A stretch of DNA of 64,000 bases from Gammaproteobacteria bacterium (GCA_006218035.1 VBWC01000015.1:12195-76194), one strand, 5' to 3'. Counted from the first letter of the stretch, positions 51,902 through 60,244 are shown. The notes: a model not told the origin generated them from the letters alone. Made by a program: numbers and translations.

Positions 51902-53353
51902 TCATTGCTCCGCATTACCGGTTGCCGGCGGGTCGAGCGGCGGCGGGGAGTCGGTGTTGACGACCTGCACGATTACGCCGCCGTCCTGAATTGTCAGCGT
52001 GCGCGTCATGCCTGCCAGCAGCGCAAGTTGTTGACCCAGAGCGCGGTTGTCCGGGTCGAGATGATCGAACACCAGATGGGTCATGCGGGAAATCATTTCC
52101 AGTAGTTGCTGTTCGTTGGCGGCGGGCGGCGGCAATGGATAGACCTCACGTTTGGTGACGATCATCGTGCGTCCGGGCCACTGGCTGGCCGCTCTAAAGG
52201 GTTTTTCCGGATCGGTGGCTTCCTCGGCCAGCATCCGTATCAGCTGGTCAGTGGGGCTAAGCTGCGCGTTTTCTACAGCGAGTGCGCGGGTCTTGTCGGT
52301 CAGCATGAAACTCGTTGCGAGCAGTAGTCCGACGGCAAAGGCGATGCCTTTGGAGAGTGCGGGCGGCATGGTGGAGCGCCGATTCCAGCGGATCAGATAT
52401 GCCGTGCCGCGATACAGGACCAGCGTCACGACCAGCGTTGCCCAGGCCATATCGGCCACCGCAAGCCCGGTGATGATGCCGATCAGCAGCACGGTGCCGA
52501 TGAAATCAGTGGCGAGGAAGCGTCGGTCCGCCCAGATGATCGATAACGCGAGCAGCGCCAGTCCGACGCCGCCAACCCAGTTACTCTCGGTGGCTTGCAG
52601 CGGGTAAAAATTATAGATCTGCGACAGCGACGTAAATGGATCCTGGAGCCACTCGACGAAATGCCAGCCGCCGCGAATCCCCAGCACCAGGGTCGTTACC
52701 ACCAGCAGGCCGATAAACATCTGCCGCTGCTGCGTCGCGTCGGCCGGATTTCTGTACCAGTACCAGGCCAGCGCCAGTGTCAGGGCCAGTCCCGCCGGAT
52801 GCAGCGTCATGGTAGCGCCCGCCCAGAACAGCTGAATGAAGAACCATCCTCCCATCGGGAGATTTACTTCCCGGTGACGTTTTTCGATCCAGCCTCCCAG
52901 TGCGAAAGCGAACAGCAGGAAAACGCCGGCGTGCAGCGCGTCAATCTGATCGATCAGTAATGGCGAAACCAGCAACAGTCCGGTAGCGACAGTGGCGGTC
53001 TCCGCATCGGCGGTACGTTTGCACCACATATAAAACAATGTGCCGGCGCCAAACGCGATGAGCAGCGTAAATACCTTGGCAGCGAAGACGCTACCGGGCC
53101 AATAAAGTCCCGCCGGAATAAACAGCAGCGCCCGGATATCGGGAATGCCCAGCGGTATAAGCGGGTTGAGAACCCGGTCGGCGATCGACCAACTCAGCAC
53201 CAGACTGCGCGCGGCGCCCTCGTCCAGGCCGAAACTATCGGTGCGGATGACATCGAGCCCGAGCAGCGCGGCGCCCCATGCCAACAGTACCAGCCAGCCC
53301 CAATACCGGCTCAGCAATTGTGACGATTGTGACAACGCGTCAGTGATATTCAT
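51902..53353 (-). CDS. Polytopic membrane protein, GT-C glycosyltransferase-like
   Basis: 483 residues with about 11 hydrophobic helices through residue 365, then a soluble C-terminal domain (LIRMLAEEATDPEKPFRAAS, GRTMIVTKREVYPLPPPAAN). After the first helix comes DSFGLDEGAARSLVLSWSIA, whose acidic pair in the first periplasmic loop recalls GT-C family mannosyl/arabinosyl transferases. The rest is too divergent to assign. It stands alone, convergent with mutM. Confidence 0.6.
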   Translation of the reverse strand: MNITDALSQSSQLLSRYWGWLVLLAWGAALLGLDVIRTDSFGLDEGAARSLVLSWSIADRVLNPLIPLGIPDIRALLFIPAGLYWPGSVFAAKVFTLLIAFGAGTLFYMWCKRTADAETATVATGLLLVSPLLIDQIDALHAGVFLLFAFALGGWIEKRHREVNLPMGGWFFIQLFWAGATMTLHPAGLALTLALAWYWYRNPADATQQRQMFIGLLVVTTLVLGIRGGWHFVEWLQDPFTSLSQIYNFYPLQATESNWVGGVGLALLALSIIWADRRFLATDFIGTVLLIGIITGLAVADMAWATLVVTLVLYRGTAYLIRWNRRSTMPPALSKGIAFAVGLLLATSFMLTDKTRALAVENAQLSPTDQLIRMLAEEATDPEKPFRAASQWPGRTMIVTKREVYPLPPPAANEQQLLEMISRMTHLVFDHLDPDNRALGQQLALLAGMTRTLTIQDGGVIVQVVNTDSPPPLDPPATGNAEQ

Positions 53354-54003
53354 CGTGTCAGTGACCTATCAAAGCTAGTTCCGGCGACGCGGTAGAGGCC
53401 CGCAGGTATTTCCGGCACGTATGATTCGGATTCGCAGCTGGCCTCTCGCGGAGGCTCGCGGCGGTCGCGAAGTAACAGCGGCCGCAGATTATAACGAAGC
53501 GTTGGCCGGGCGTCATGCAGCGCTGTGTTGGCGTTCCGGCGCGCGGTGTTCAATGCGCTGAACGCCTGCCGCCATCGCCGTGCCGGATTTCAACGATTCT
53601 TGTCTGCCAGGCGCCTCGCGGTTATCGCGGTCGCCGGTTGACGGAACCGGAACGCCGGTTTATTGCGCGCGGTGTTCGGGATGGCTGCTCCCGTGCAGCG
53701 ATTGAAAAATCGATTAAAATCAGAAAATACCCTGGCTTGATAGCCGGCAATCCGTGGTTATCGGCGATCGCGTTCCGCGGGACGGTTTCCACGGCGGTTA
53801 TCGTCGTTGAGGTGACGCCGGTTCGAGGCGCTGTTCGGATACTTGCGTTGAACGCCACCGATGTGTTAAATATTATTCTCACGGGGTCTTCATGGTTATG
53901 AATGGTCAAAGACTTCAGGGGTAGGCTTACCGACTTCTGGGTCCTGACATCGGTGTAACCGGTCACGACGGGCAACAGATAGCCCGATAACTGGAGGTAT
54001 GCG
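53354..54003. other. 650-bp gap upstream of the respiratory cluster
   Basis: No frame here looks like a real protein. An AT-richer stretch at about 53700-53740 (GATTGAAAAATCGATTAAAA) and the half-symmetric TTGATAGCCGGCAA at 53737-53750 could be promoter/regulator sites. The tail at 53991 gives the ribosome site of the small gene that follows. Confidence 0.4.
53737..53750 (+). promoter_or_regulatory. Weak FNR/ANR-like half-palindrome
   Basis: TTGAT-AGCC-GGCAA matches the left half of the FNR consensus (TTGATNNNNATCAA) exactly and three of five bases of the right half. It lies about 250 bp upstream of the first small gene of the cbb3-like cluster. Could be chance. Confidence 0.2.
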
Positions 54004-54096
54004 GTGTTAGATACGGGAGAAGTGGTTATACTGTACGTGTTGTGGTTTACGCTGATTTTTACCATGGCGGCGATCTTTTTAAAGATGAATTCCTAA
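54004..54096 (+). CDS. Putative 30-residue single-helix membrane protein
   Basis: GTG at 54004 preceded by TGGAGG at 6-nt spacing opens MLDTGEVVILYVLWFTLIFT followed by MAAIFLKMNS, one transmembrane helix with an acidic N-terminus and a Lys near the C-terminus. The strong ribosome site and the position ahead of the cytochrome genes support it. Size and topology recall CcoQ-type oxidase accessory peptides, but the sequence is not recognisable. Confidence 0.55.
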   Translation: MLDTGEVVILYVLWFTLIFTMAAIFLKMNS

Positions 54097-54269
54097 TAGT
54101 TTAAGATCCTGCGGCAAGATTGGCGGCGCACAGGGCACGGGTTAAGCGTGGTCGTGGCAGAGAAGGTGCTTCGAACCAGGGGAAGCAGCTGTGCTGCGGG
54201 CGGGGTTTTGGTTTAACGGAAAAGGCGAGTTACGCGGCCTTTCTGTGAATTCGAAAAAGGGGGGGGGCG

Positions 54270-55049
54270 ATGCGACACGTTTTAGCAGTTATTTCACTAT
54301 TTTCCGCGGTGGCCATGGTGACCACGTCGGCTCACGCTTCGGGGATGTTTCCGAAGGGCAACGGCAACAAGGCCAACGGCGAGAAGATCTTTCAGCAGGG
54401 TAAAGGGGACGTCCCCGCCTGTATCACCTGTCACGGTGAAGACGGGTCCGGTAACGATGATCTGGGGACCCCGGCTATTGCAGGTCAGGGTTTTTCATTC
54501 CTCCGGAAGCAGCTCGAAGATTTTGCGACCGATCGTCGGCAGGACACGACGATGTTTGTGATGAACGCCAATGCCAAGGGATTGACGCCCGAGGATCGCG
54601 ACGATGTCGCGACGTATCTGACGAACCGGGCAGGTGGCTTCAAGGGATCTGATCTGGACGCGCTGAAAAAAGGCGGAAACGTCGAGGTCGGCATGGTCTA
54701 CAAGGGCAAGGCGCTTGTAGAGTACGGCAGTCCCGTCCGGAATGACGGTTTCCCGAAAGAGTTGGGCAGCAAGGGAGCAGGTGTGCCAGCTTGTAAATCC
54801 TGTCACGACTTTGCGGGAAGAGGGGCTCCGCCGGTCTATCCCCAGATCGGGCAGCAGCGCTATGTATACCTGGTCAATCAGCTGAAGAAATGGCGTGATG
54901 GCAGCCGGGCAAATGACCCCAAGGGGCAGATGCAGGCGGTGGCTCGCAAGTTGTCGGATGATGATATCCATAATGCCGCCGCGTATCTGACGAATGCCAG
55001 CCCGTATACCGTCGGCAATACCCGCACACCGTATGATCATGCGCACTAA
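54270..55049 (+). CDS. Periplasmic diheme cytochrome c (c4-like)
   Basis: 259 residues: signal peptide (VLAVISLFSAVAMVTTSAHA), then two haem-c sites, CITCH (51-55) and CKSCH (175-179), each in a separate domain of about 100 residues. Methionines in MFVMNANAKGL and MQAVARKLSDDDI are plausible axial ligands, and DDVATYLTN / DDIHNAAAYLTN are the cytochrome c4-type domain ends. Probably a soluble electron donor to the terminal oxidase encoded downstream. The start codon is preceded by a run of nine Gs that must serve as ribosome site. Confidence 0.9.
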   Translation: MRHVLAVISLFSAVAMVTTSAHASGMFPKGNGNKANGEKIFQQGKGDVPACITCHGEDGSGNDDLGTPAIAGQGFSFLRKQLEDFATDRRQDTTMFVMNANAKGLTPEDRDDVATYLTNRAGGFKGSDLDALKKGGNVEVGMVYKGKALVEYGSPVRNDGFPKELGSKGAGVPACKSCHDFAGRGAPPVYPQIGQQRYVYLVNQLKKWRDGSRANDPKGQMQAVARKLSDDDIHNAAAYLTNASPYTVGNTRTPYDHAH

Positions 55050-55105
55050 AACGGTGACTTGATCTTTTTTTTGCTACGTTGCAGGGTTTTTTATTAGTCT
55101 GCATG

Positions 55106-55140
55106 ACGCATAAGGGCGGGAATTTCCCGCCCTTATGCGT
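55106..55140. terminator. Perfect 17-bp palindromic hairpin after cytochrome c gene
   Basis: ACGCATAAGGGCGGGAA at 55106-55122 pairs perfectly with TTCCCGCCCTTATGCGT at 55124-55140 around one central base. It lies 57 bp after the cytochrome stop. There is no long T-tract on the plus strand, so it may be a terminator with help, or an mRNA 3' stabiliser. Confidence 0.6.
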
Positions 55141-55514
55141 TTCTGGTGCCCTCAAATACGATTTGCTCTCACGGCAATTCATTAAGCCCTGACAGGCGAG
55201 AGTGGCAAATTCGTCACCTCATGTCTTGGCGTGTGATTTTTTCGAAACAGGGCGGACCTGCTTCGCTGACGTGGACCGGTGCTTAGGACGGGATTGCCCG
55301 GTCTTATGGTAGTATGAACCGGTCGTGTTGGGGCTGGTGCCTAAGAGAGCCAGAGACGGCAGGAAATGTTCGCCTTGCCGTTAAAATGTGTTGGAACTCG
55401 TACGTATGTATTAGTATCCACAGCGATTCGCACTATTGCGCGTTAGGCTGTATCCTCGCACCCCGCCGTATTCGCCGCAATTAATCAACGTTTGTGTTGA
55501 ATGGATGAAAAGCT
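55141..55514. other. Intergenic gap before the anchored cytochrome c operon
   Basis: 374 bp with no supported gene. It should carry the promoter of the unit starting at 55515. I see no convincing -35/-10 pair or FNR site; TTGAATGGATGAAAAGCTATG immediately precedes the start but has no strong Shine-Dalgarno sequence. Confidence 0.4.
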
Positions 55515-56105
55515 ATGGGCAAGCAGCCGCTTAAAAAAGGTGAAAAGGTTTTGTTCATGATGTTCGGCCTTTTTTTGCTGGTCGTCATGATAGGTTATGC
55601 GGCGCTTGAAACGATTAGAATCAGGTCTGACAAGCCGATCTTTGTCCAGCTTACCCATTTCGATTTCTCGCCGGAAGGGAAAAAAGGTTCAGAGTTGTAT
55701 CGCACGGCGCAGTGCAACACCTGCCACCGCGCGGTGCGCTCCGGGACCAGCATGGGCTTGTCTCTCGATGGCATCGGCTCGAAGCGCACGCTCGGATGGA
55801 TCCAGAGCTTCCTGATCCATCCTGAGGACGTTTACGGTGCGCCGACAATTGATCATGGCACGCGGCCCAAGGAAGCGGCCTACGTCGCCGATCTGCCGAA
55901 GGAGAATCTGCGCCTGATTTCGATATTTTTGTCGGAGCTCAGGGCTGATCCGGGCTCGTCAGTGGCCAAGGCGCCGCCGCCTGGCCGATCGCCGTTTATT
56001 GATACGATGATTGGCAATTTTGCACCGGACAACTGGAAAGAGAAATATCAGGATATCCGGGAAAAGACGCCATCGGATTCAGCCCAGCAGGATGCACACG
56101 AATGA
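55515..56105 (+). CDS. Membrane-anchored monoheme cytochrome c
   Basis: 196 residues. An N-terminal anchor (VLFMMFGLFLLVVMIGYAAL, about 12-31) is followed by a periplasmic domain with one haem site CNTCH (67-71). LDGIGSKRTLGWIQSFLIHP and LRLISIFLSELRA follow. Architecture (anchor plus one haem) resembles NorC or CcoO-like donors. It overlaps the next gene, a partial CcoN-like protein, by 4 bp (ATGA), so the two likely form a complex. No clear Met ligand is visible. Confidence 0.85.
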   Translation: MGKQPLKKGEKVLFMMFGLFLLVVMIGYAALETIRIRSDKPIFVQLTHFDFSPEGKKGSELYRTAQCNTCHRAVRSGTSMGLSLDGIGSKRTLGWIQSFLIHPEDVYGAPTIDHGTRPKEAAYVADLPKENLRLISIFLSELRADPGSSVAKAPPPGRSPFIDTMIGNFAPDNWKEKYQDIREKTPSDSAQQDAHE

Positions 56106-56629
56106 ACGAGCCATGGGTGCACGCAGAGGAAACGGCATACCGTCAGTACACGTTGTATTTTGTATACGCGTGTATTATCTATAGCCTGATCGGTTTTTCG
56201 TGGGGCGCTTTGATGGGCGGCATAGCGGAGTTCCGCTATTTTGTCGATCATCGCCTGCATGGCGACCTTATTGTCCGCGCCCACACTCACATCAATTTAT
56301 TGGGCTGGGTGGAGATGGCGATTTTTGCGGCGGTTTATTACATCGTACCGCGTCTGGTTCATCGACCGATTTATAGCTTAAAGATGGTGCGCTGGCATTT
56401 CTGGATCCATAACTTCGGATTGATTGGCATGGTCGTGTTTTTTTCGCTGGCCGGATTGCTGGGGGGCATGGAAAGCCAGCACGCGGCCCCGGAGCAGGTT
56501 GAGGTGATCATCCGTCCGCTGCTCGCCAGTGTCGGCATATTCGGCAGCTTCGTGCTGCTCGCCAACGGTATCTGGGCATTTAATTTGTTTCGTACCTGTT
56601 CTGGCTGGAAGCGTGCCTATGAGGCCTAG
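56102..56629 (+). CDS. Quarter-sized heme-copper oxidase subunit I-like protein
   Basis: 175 residues, four transmembrane helices. VRAHTHINLLGWVEMAIFAA, AVYYIVPRLVHRPIYSLKMV and WHFWIHNFGLIGMVVF closely follow helices X-XII of CcoN, including the HxH haem-ligand pair (His61, His63) and the conserved LGWV, YYxVP and WHFW features. The CuB histidines are absent, so it cannot reduce O2 alone. It may bind haem b and pass electrons from the anchored cytochrome c with which it overlaps. I do not know a named family for it. Confidence 0.8.
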   Translation: MNEPWVHAEETAYRQYTLYFVYACIIYSLIGFSWGALMGGIAEFRYFVDHRLHGDLIVRAHTHINLLGWVEMAIFAAVYYIVPRLVHRPIYSLKMVRWHFWIHNFGLIGMVVFFSLAGLLGGMESQHAAPEQVEVIIRPLLASVGIFGSFVLLANGIWAFNLFRTCSGWKRAYEA

Positions 56630-57134
56630 CGGATTTTTTTCCGGTTTCCTCGCCATATCGTTGTTGCTGCAGCTGGGCGGCTGTACGGAATCTCTCGAGG
56701 GCACCTTGCGTGTCGGTGCCAAGGCCCCGAGTCTGCGTACCAAGACCCTGGCCGATGTCGGTGGCGATTTCAGCCGACTGACCACGTATCGATATCCGGA
56801 TGAGCGCATGTACCAGTACTCGCTCGACGAGGCGCTGCTCACCGGCAAGCCGATTTTGGTGGAATTTGCGACGCCGGGCCACTGCACCGTCTGTGACGCC
56901 CAGTTGCAGATGCTCAAGGGGATGCTGACGAAATACGAATCGGAAGTGTTGTTCATTCACCTGGATCAATACCAGAATCCGGGCGCGTTTATCGCCTACA
57001 AGGTGAAAGGCGATCCGTGGACATTCCTGATCGACCGGGACGGCGTTGTGCGATTCAAGCGGCCGGGCCGTCTACTGTACAACGAGCTGGAAGCGGCGAT
57101 GTCACATTTCCTGCAAGACAAAGACGCAGGATAA
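56619..57134 (+). CDS. Thioredoxin-like lipoprotein
   Basis: 171 residues from ATG 56619, inside the end of the previous gene. Signal with lipobox QLGGC near residue 20; thioredoxin-fold domain with KPILVEFATPGHCTVCDAQL giving a CTVC active site, and GDPWTFLIDRDGVVRFKRPG containing the typical post-cis-Pro region. It may keep haem-binding or CuB-related cysteines reduced during oxidase assembly. The AhpC/TlpA-type fold is clear; the specific role is inferred from location. Confidence 0.82.
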   Translation: MRPSGFFSGFLAISLLLQLGGCTESLEGTLRVGAKAPSLRTKTLADVGGDFSRLTTYRYPDERMYQYSLDEALLTGKPILVEFATPGHCTVCDAQLQMLKGMLTKYESEVLFIHLDQYQNPGAFIAYKVKGDPWTFLIDRDGVVRFKRPGRLLYNELEAAMSHFLQDKDAG

Positions 57135-57135
57135 G

Positions 57136-57594
57136 ATGTTGCAGCAGGAGGCACGATATCCACTGGCTCAGGATAAAAAGGGCATGGCCTGGGACCTGCT
57201 GCTGTATGTGCCGACCGTCGTTTTTCTTCTCTCCATAGCCATGAAACTGTGGTACACCGCGGACAAGAACTGGTCGTATCTGCTGATGTTTCTCGGCAGT
57301 TTCTTTTTTTTCGTCGGCGCCAACAGGATTTTGAAGACGCGCCTGATGATACTGCCGTCGGCGCCGGTCGCGCTTGCCGTGGACAAGCAGCGTGTACGAG
57401 TAGAACTGCGCAGCGGCGATATCGTCGATCTGGTCAAGGATCTGCGTTTTTTTGCTGATTTTTCCGGTAAAAGCATGGCCCTCACCGGGATGGATTTGTC
57501 CGGACAAAAGCACCAGTATGTGTTTCATCGCGGACAATTCAGCGTTGGCGGATCGTTCGATGACGCCAAGTCCCGCTTGCAGATATACCGCTAG
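57136..57594 (+). CDS. Hypothetical membrane protein with C-terminal cytosolic domain
   Basis: 152 residues from ATG 57136, one base after the thioredoxin-like gene's stop. Two hydrophobic helices (WDLLLYVPTVVFLLSIAMKL, YLLMFLGSFFFFVGANRILK) precede a soluble beta-rich domain (VDKQRVRVELRSGDIVDLVK, GMDLSGQKHQYVFHRG). Family not recognised. Context suggests an assembly or accessory role for the partial CcoN-like/cytochrome pair. Confidence 0.65.
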   Translation: MLQQEARYPLAQDKKGMAWDLLLYVPTVVFLLSIAMKLWYTADKNWSYLLMFLGSFFFFVGANRILKTRLMILPSAPVALAVDKQRVRVELRSGDIVDLVKDLRFFADFSGKSMALTGMDLSGQKHQYVFHRGQFSVGGSFDDAKSRLQIYR

Positions 57595-57648
57595 TCGTGC
57601 GAACGGCCGCACCGTTACCAATCCATGCGCCCGTGACACGGGGGCCGT

Positions 57649-57876
57649 TTATTGATTGTCAGATGTGCCTGTTGCTCCGTATCGGGCAAGCCGACGGCGC
57701 TTGACGACATCGCGGGCCAGCAGCCCGATGACGACCGCCCAGATGGTTGTTAGCGCCGCCATGATGATGCGCTCGGCCTGATCGCTGACCAGCCCGCCAA
57801 TAAACATATGCACGGTATACGCGAACGTCACCAACGAACTCAGGGCGATAACACCGTAAATAATAATTTCTTTCAT
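57649..57876 (-). CDS. Small two-helix membrane protein
   Basis: 75 residues on the opposite strand to the surrounding respiratory genes: MKEIIIYGVIALSSLVTFAY, HMFIGGLVSD, AALTTIWAVVIGLLARDVVK, then a basic tail. No recognised family. AGAAATTATTATTTACGG-type upstream sequence is AT-rich and may hold its promoter. It divides the cytochrome genes from the oxidase genes. Confidence 0.55.
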   Translation of the reverse strand: MKEIIIYGVIALSSLVTFAYTVHMFIGGLVSDQAERIIMAALTTIWAVVIGLLARDVVKRRRLARYGATGTSDNQ

Positions 57877-58223
57877 ATTCCCAGTAATCCCACGAACAAA
57901 ACCGACGCACAGAACGAGCCGACTGGCAGACGAAAATGTCTGCTGCGCCGCGCACGAAAGCTCGGAAACAAGTATAGCACTGCATTATTCGCCTTTATTT
58001 TCAGAGAATTATTATTAAGTAAATGCAAGTGATCGGGCGCGATTGCTCAGGCCGTTACAATCGCGCTCACCGCACGCGTTAATTGCCGTTGAATTTGATA
58101 TTGCGTCCGGGAGAAATTAGTGCTATTAATTACTGCCAATACCGTTTTGTTTTGGGGGAAATGTGCAGGGTTCCTTTGGCACGATCAGGGGGATCTTCGA
58201 AGGCTGCAACATTTGGGGGGAAA
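57877..58223. other. AT-richer gap preceding the CcoN-like operon
   Basis: 347 bp between divergent genes. 57980-58022 is unusually AT-rich (CTTTATTTTCAGAGAATTAT, TATTAAGTAAATGC) and is the most likely promoter region for the oxidase operon and/or the small minus-strand gene. No gene was supported. Confidence 0.4.
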
Positions 58224-58514
58224 ATGGAAAACAAGCTCACTCTTAATCGGTTGTTCTTTGTATTGTTGATTCCAGCGTTCACGACGGGCATGGGCAACGG
58301 CAGCGTGTTTGGTGCCGCGGTTATGTGCGCGGTCGGGCGCGGCAATTACGAAAACTGGGGGGGCTGGGGCATGCAGGCTTACGACCCCACGACTTTTTCG
58401 GGGTTTGTTGACTGGGTCATGATACTGTTCGGGCTTGCCTTCGCGATAATCACCTTTCTGGCGATGCGCCGGCACGGGGAAATCGAGATACAGCGCGACA
58501 ATACGGGTTGGTAA
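58224..58514 (+). CDS. Small two-helix membrane protein of the oxidase cluster
   Basis: 96 residues from ATG 58224, with GGGGGGAAA as ribosome site. LFFVLLIPAFTTGMGNGSVF and GFVDWVMILFGLAFAIITFL are helices. The loop VGRGNYENWGGWGMQAYDPT is Gly/Trp-rich and likely periplasmic. The C-terminus is charged. Not recognised; first of several small membrane genes around the CcoN-like subunit. Confidence 0.65.
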   Translation: MENKLTLNRLFFVLLIPAFTTGMGNGSVFGAAVMCAVGRGNYENWGGWGMQAYDPTTFSGFVDWVMILFGLAFAIITFLAMRRHGEIEIQRDNTGW

Positions 58515-58562
58515 CATCTTTTTTGATCGAGACGGTTCAGGAAAAAATAGGGGGGGCTTGAG

Positions 58563-58652
58563 ATGGCTGCATTTGCAGGAACCTGTGGAATAGTGTTGGC
58601 GTTTTCGAGCATGTGGCTCACTTGGTACTTGTTGAACAAGATGTCCGAGTGA
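58563..58652 (+). CDS. Putative 29-residue single-helix membrane protein
   Basis: ATG 58563 after AGGGGGGGCTTGAG opens MAAFAGTCGIVLAFSSMWLT followed by WYLLNKMSE. The Cys and small residues are followed by a Trp/Tyr-rich helix. It lies 48 bp after one membrane gene and 86 bp before the CcoN-like gene, with a good G-rich ribosome site. It may correspond in role to a CcoQ- or CcoM-like peptide; no sequence identity claimed. Confidence 0.5.
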   Translation: MAAFAGTCGIVLAFSSMWLTWYLLNKMSE

Positions 58653-58738
58653 TACAGGTACTCGACAGCCTCTTGGGGGTTTGCATCTAAAGACAGACGT
58701 TACATGTCTGGCAGGGAAAAATTTAGGAGGGTTTGGAC

Positions 58739-60148
58739 ATGCTGTTTAAATATCTCTTCGCGAAAAATGAAGATATCCCGTCCGGTTCGGCGACGATATT
58801 CTTCGGTTTTTCGTCCATCCTCTGGTTCATCGTCGGTACGGGCCTGGGCTCGTTTAACGCCGCCAAGCTGGCGTTCCCCGATTTTGTGACCGGTGTCGAA
58901 ATGTTCGCCTTCGGCCATATGCGGCAGGTGCATGTGCTTGCCGTGATTCTCGGATGGATATCCATGGCCTTCGCCATGACCATGATGTACATGACGCCGG
59001 CATTGGGTAACACTAAATTATGGTCTGAGAAACTGGGTCTGTGGACCGCTTTCCTGTGGAACGTCGGCCTTAGTCTCGGTCTGACGTTGCTGTGGTCCGG
59101 CTTCACTTCCGGTCGTGAATATTCCGACTTGATCTGGCCGATCGATCTGGTCGTTATCTTCGGCGTGTTATTGCCGCTGGGGATCAACGTCTGGATGACG
59201 ATTGCACAACGGCGAACCCAGGGTATCTACATTACCAACTGGTTCTTCGGTGCCTGCATCTTCATGCTTATCACTACATTCCTGGTCGGGAATTCACCGG
59301 AGCTGTTCAACCTGACCGGGTTGACGGAAGCGTACCTCACGTTCTGGTTCGCGCATAACGTGCTTGGGTTGTGGATTACGCCAGTGGCCGCGGGGATTGC
59401 GTATTACGTATTGCCGAAGCTGACCGGAAATCCATTGTACTCGCATCGCATTGGCCATCTGCATTTCTGGTCGATCATCGCGTTCTATTCGACACCTGCT
59501 TCTCACCACCTGCTGTCCGCCCCGTTGCCGGAGTGGCTGAAATCATTCGCGTCGGTTGAAGGCGTGCTGATTTTGATTCCGGCGGTGGCGTTTGTCGCCA
59601 ACATCCTGTTGACGATGAAAGGGCGTTGGAGCATGTTCGTCGAAAACGTCGAGACGAAGTTCACCATCACCGGCGTTTTGCTGGCCATACCGTTGAACAT
59701 GCAGGGCGGATTCCAGCAGACCCGCGCCATCAACTGGTACATACACGGTACCGGCTGGATCGTGGCGCATGCCCACCTCGCGCTGCTTGGAATGTCGAGC
59801 TTCCTTGAAGTCGCGGCGGTGTACTTCGGTTTGCAGCAGATGATGAGAAGAAAGCTGTATTCGCTGGCCCTGGCCAACGTGCACTACTGGTTCTTCATCA
59901 TCGGCTTCTGCACCTACTGGATATCGATGACGATTGCCGGATTGATTCAGGGAGCCGGCAAGATATATGAGGTTCCGTATATCGACGTTGTCATTGCCGA
60001 GCACCCGTATATGATCGCCCGCTGGGTCGGTGGCACCATGGTCTTCACCGGCAACATGATCTGGCTGTACAACATGTACATGACTGCCAGAGAGGGTACG
60101 CTGGTGCCGAAGGGCCGCTACGCTCACGAACTGGCCTACGAGCGGTAA
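58739..60148 (+). CDS. CcoN-like catalytic subunit I of a divergent cbb3-type oxidase
   Basis: 469 residues, about 12 helices; AGGAGGG precedes ATG 58739. Ligands line up with Pseudomonas stutzeri CcoN: low-spin haem His65 (RQVHVLAVI), CuB His206 (FWFAHNVLG), Tyr250 six residues before His256-His257 (IIAFYSTPASHHLL), and His344/His346 (AHAHLALLGM). The conserved tyrosine indicates an O2 reductase rather than a NO reductase. The glutamate at the CcoN-323 position is Gln322 (NMQGGFQQ). Followed by a CcoO-like gene; no CcoP seen. Confidence 0.9.
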   Translation: MLFKYLFAKNEDIPSGSATIFFGFSSILWFIVGTGLGSFNAAKLAFPDFVTGVEMFAFGHMRQVHVLAVILGWISMAFAMTMMYMTPALGNTKLWSEKLGLWTAFLWNVGLSLGLTLLWSGFTSGREYSDLIWPIDLVVIFGVLLPLGINVWMTIAQRRTQGIYITNWFFGACIFMLITTFLVGNSPELFNLTGLTEAYLTFWFAHNVLGLWITPVAAGIAYYVLPKLTGNPLYSHRIGHLHFWSIIAFYSTPASHHLLSAPLPEWLKSFASVEGVLILIPAVAFVANILLTMKGRWSMFVENVETKFTITGVLLAIPLNMQGGFQQTRAINWYIHGTGWIVAHAHLALLGMSSFLEVAAVYFGLQQMMRRKLYSLALANVHYWFFIIGFCTYWISMTIAGLIQGAGKIYEVPYIDVVIAEHPYMIARWVGGTMVFTGNMIWLYNMYMTAREGTLVPKGRYAHELAYER

Positions 60149-60194
60149 GAAATACTCGGGAGTCAGTTGCTCGTGAATGAAGTCTAGGTTGTGC

Positions 60195-60219
60195 GTCCCC
60201 CGGTCATAGGCCGGGGGAC
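60195..60219 (+). other. Intercistronic hairpin between CcoN-like and CcoO-like genes
   Basis: GTCCCCCGG at 60195-60203 pairs with CCGGGGGAC at 60211-60219 (7-nt loop). It sits 46 bp after the CcoN-like stop and 25 bp before the CcoO-like start, with no T-tract. It could set differential mRNA stability within the operon. Confidence 0.45.
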
Positions 60220-60244
60220 TTCGAAACCAGAGGAGGGAGGCTAA

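Noticed and set aside
53515-54065. Overlapping plus- and minus-strand frames of 128 and 147 codons before the respiratory cluster
   Set aside because: No ribosome sites, no domain-like pattern, and one overlaps the better-supported 30-codon membrane gene.
58739-60148. Nitric oxide reductase identity for the CcoN-like subunit
   Set aside because: NorB lacks the active-site tyrosine. Tyr250 is here at the cbb3 spacing from His256-His257, so an O2 reductase is favoured.
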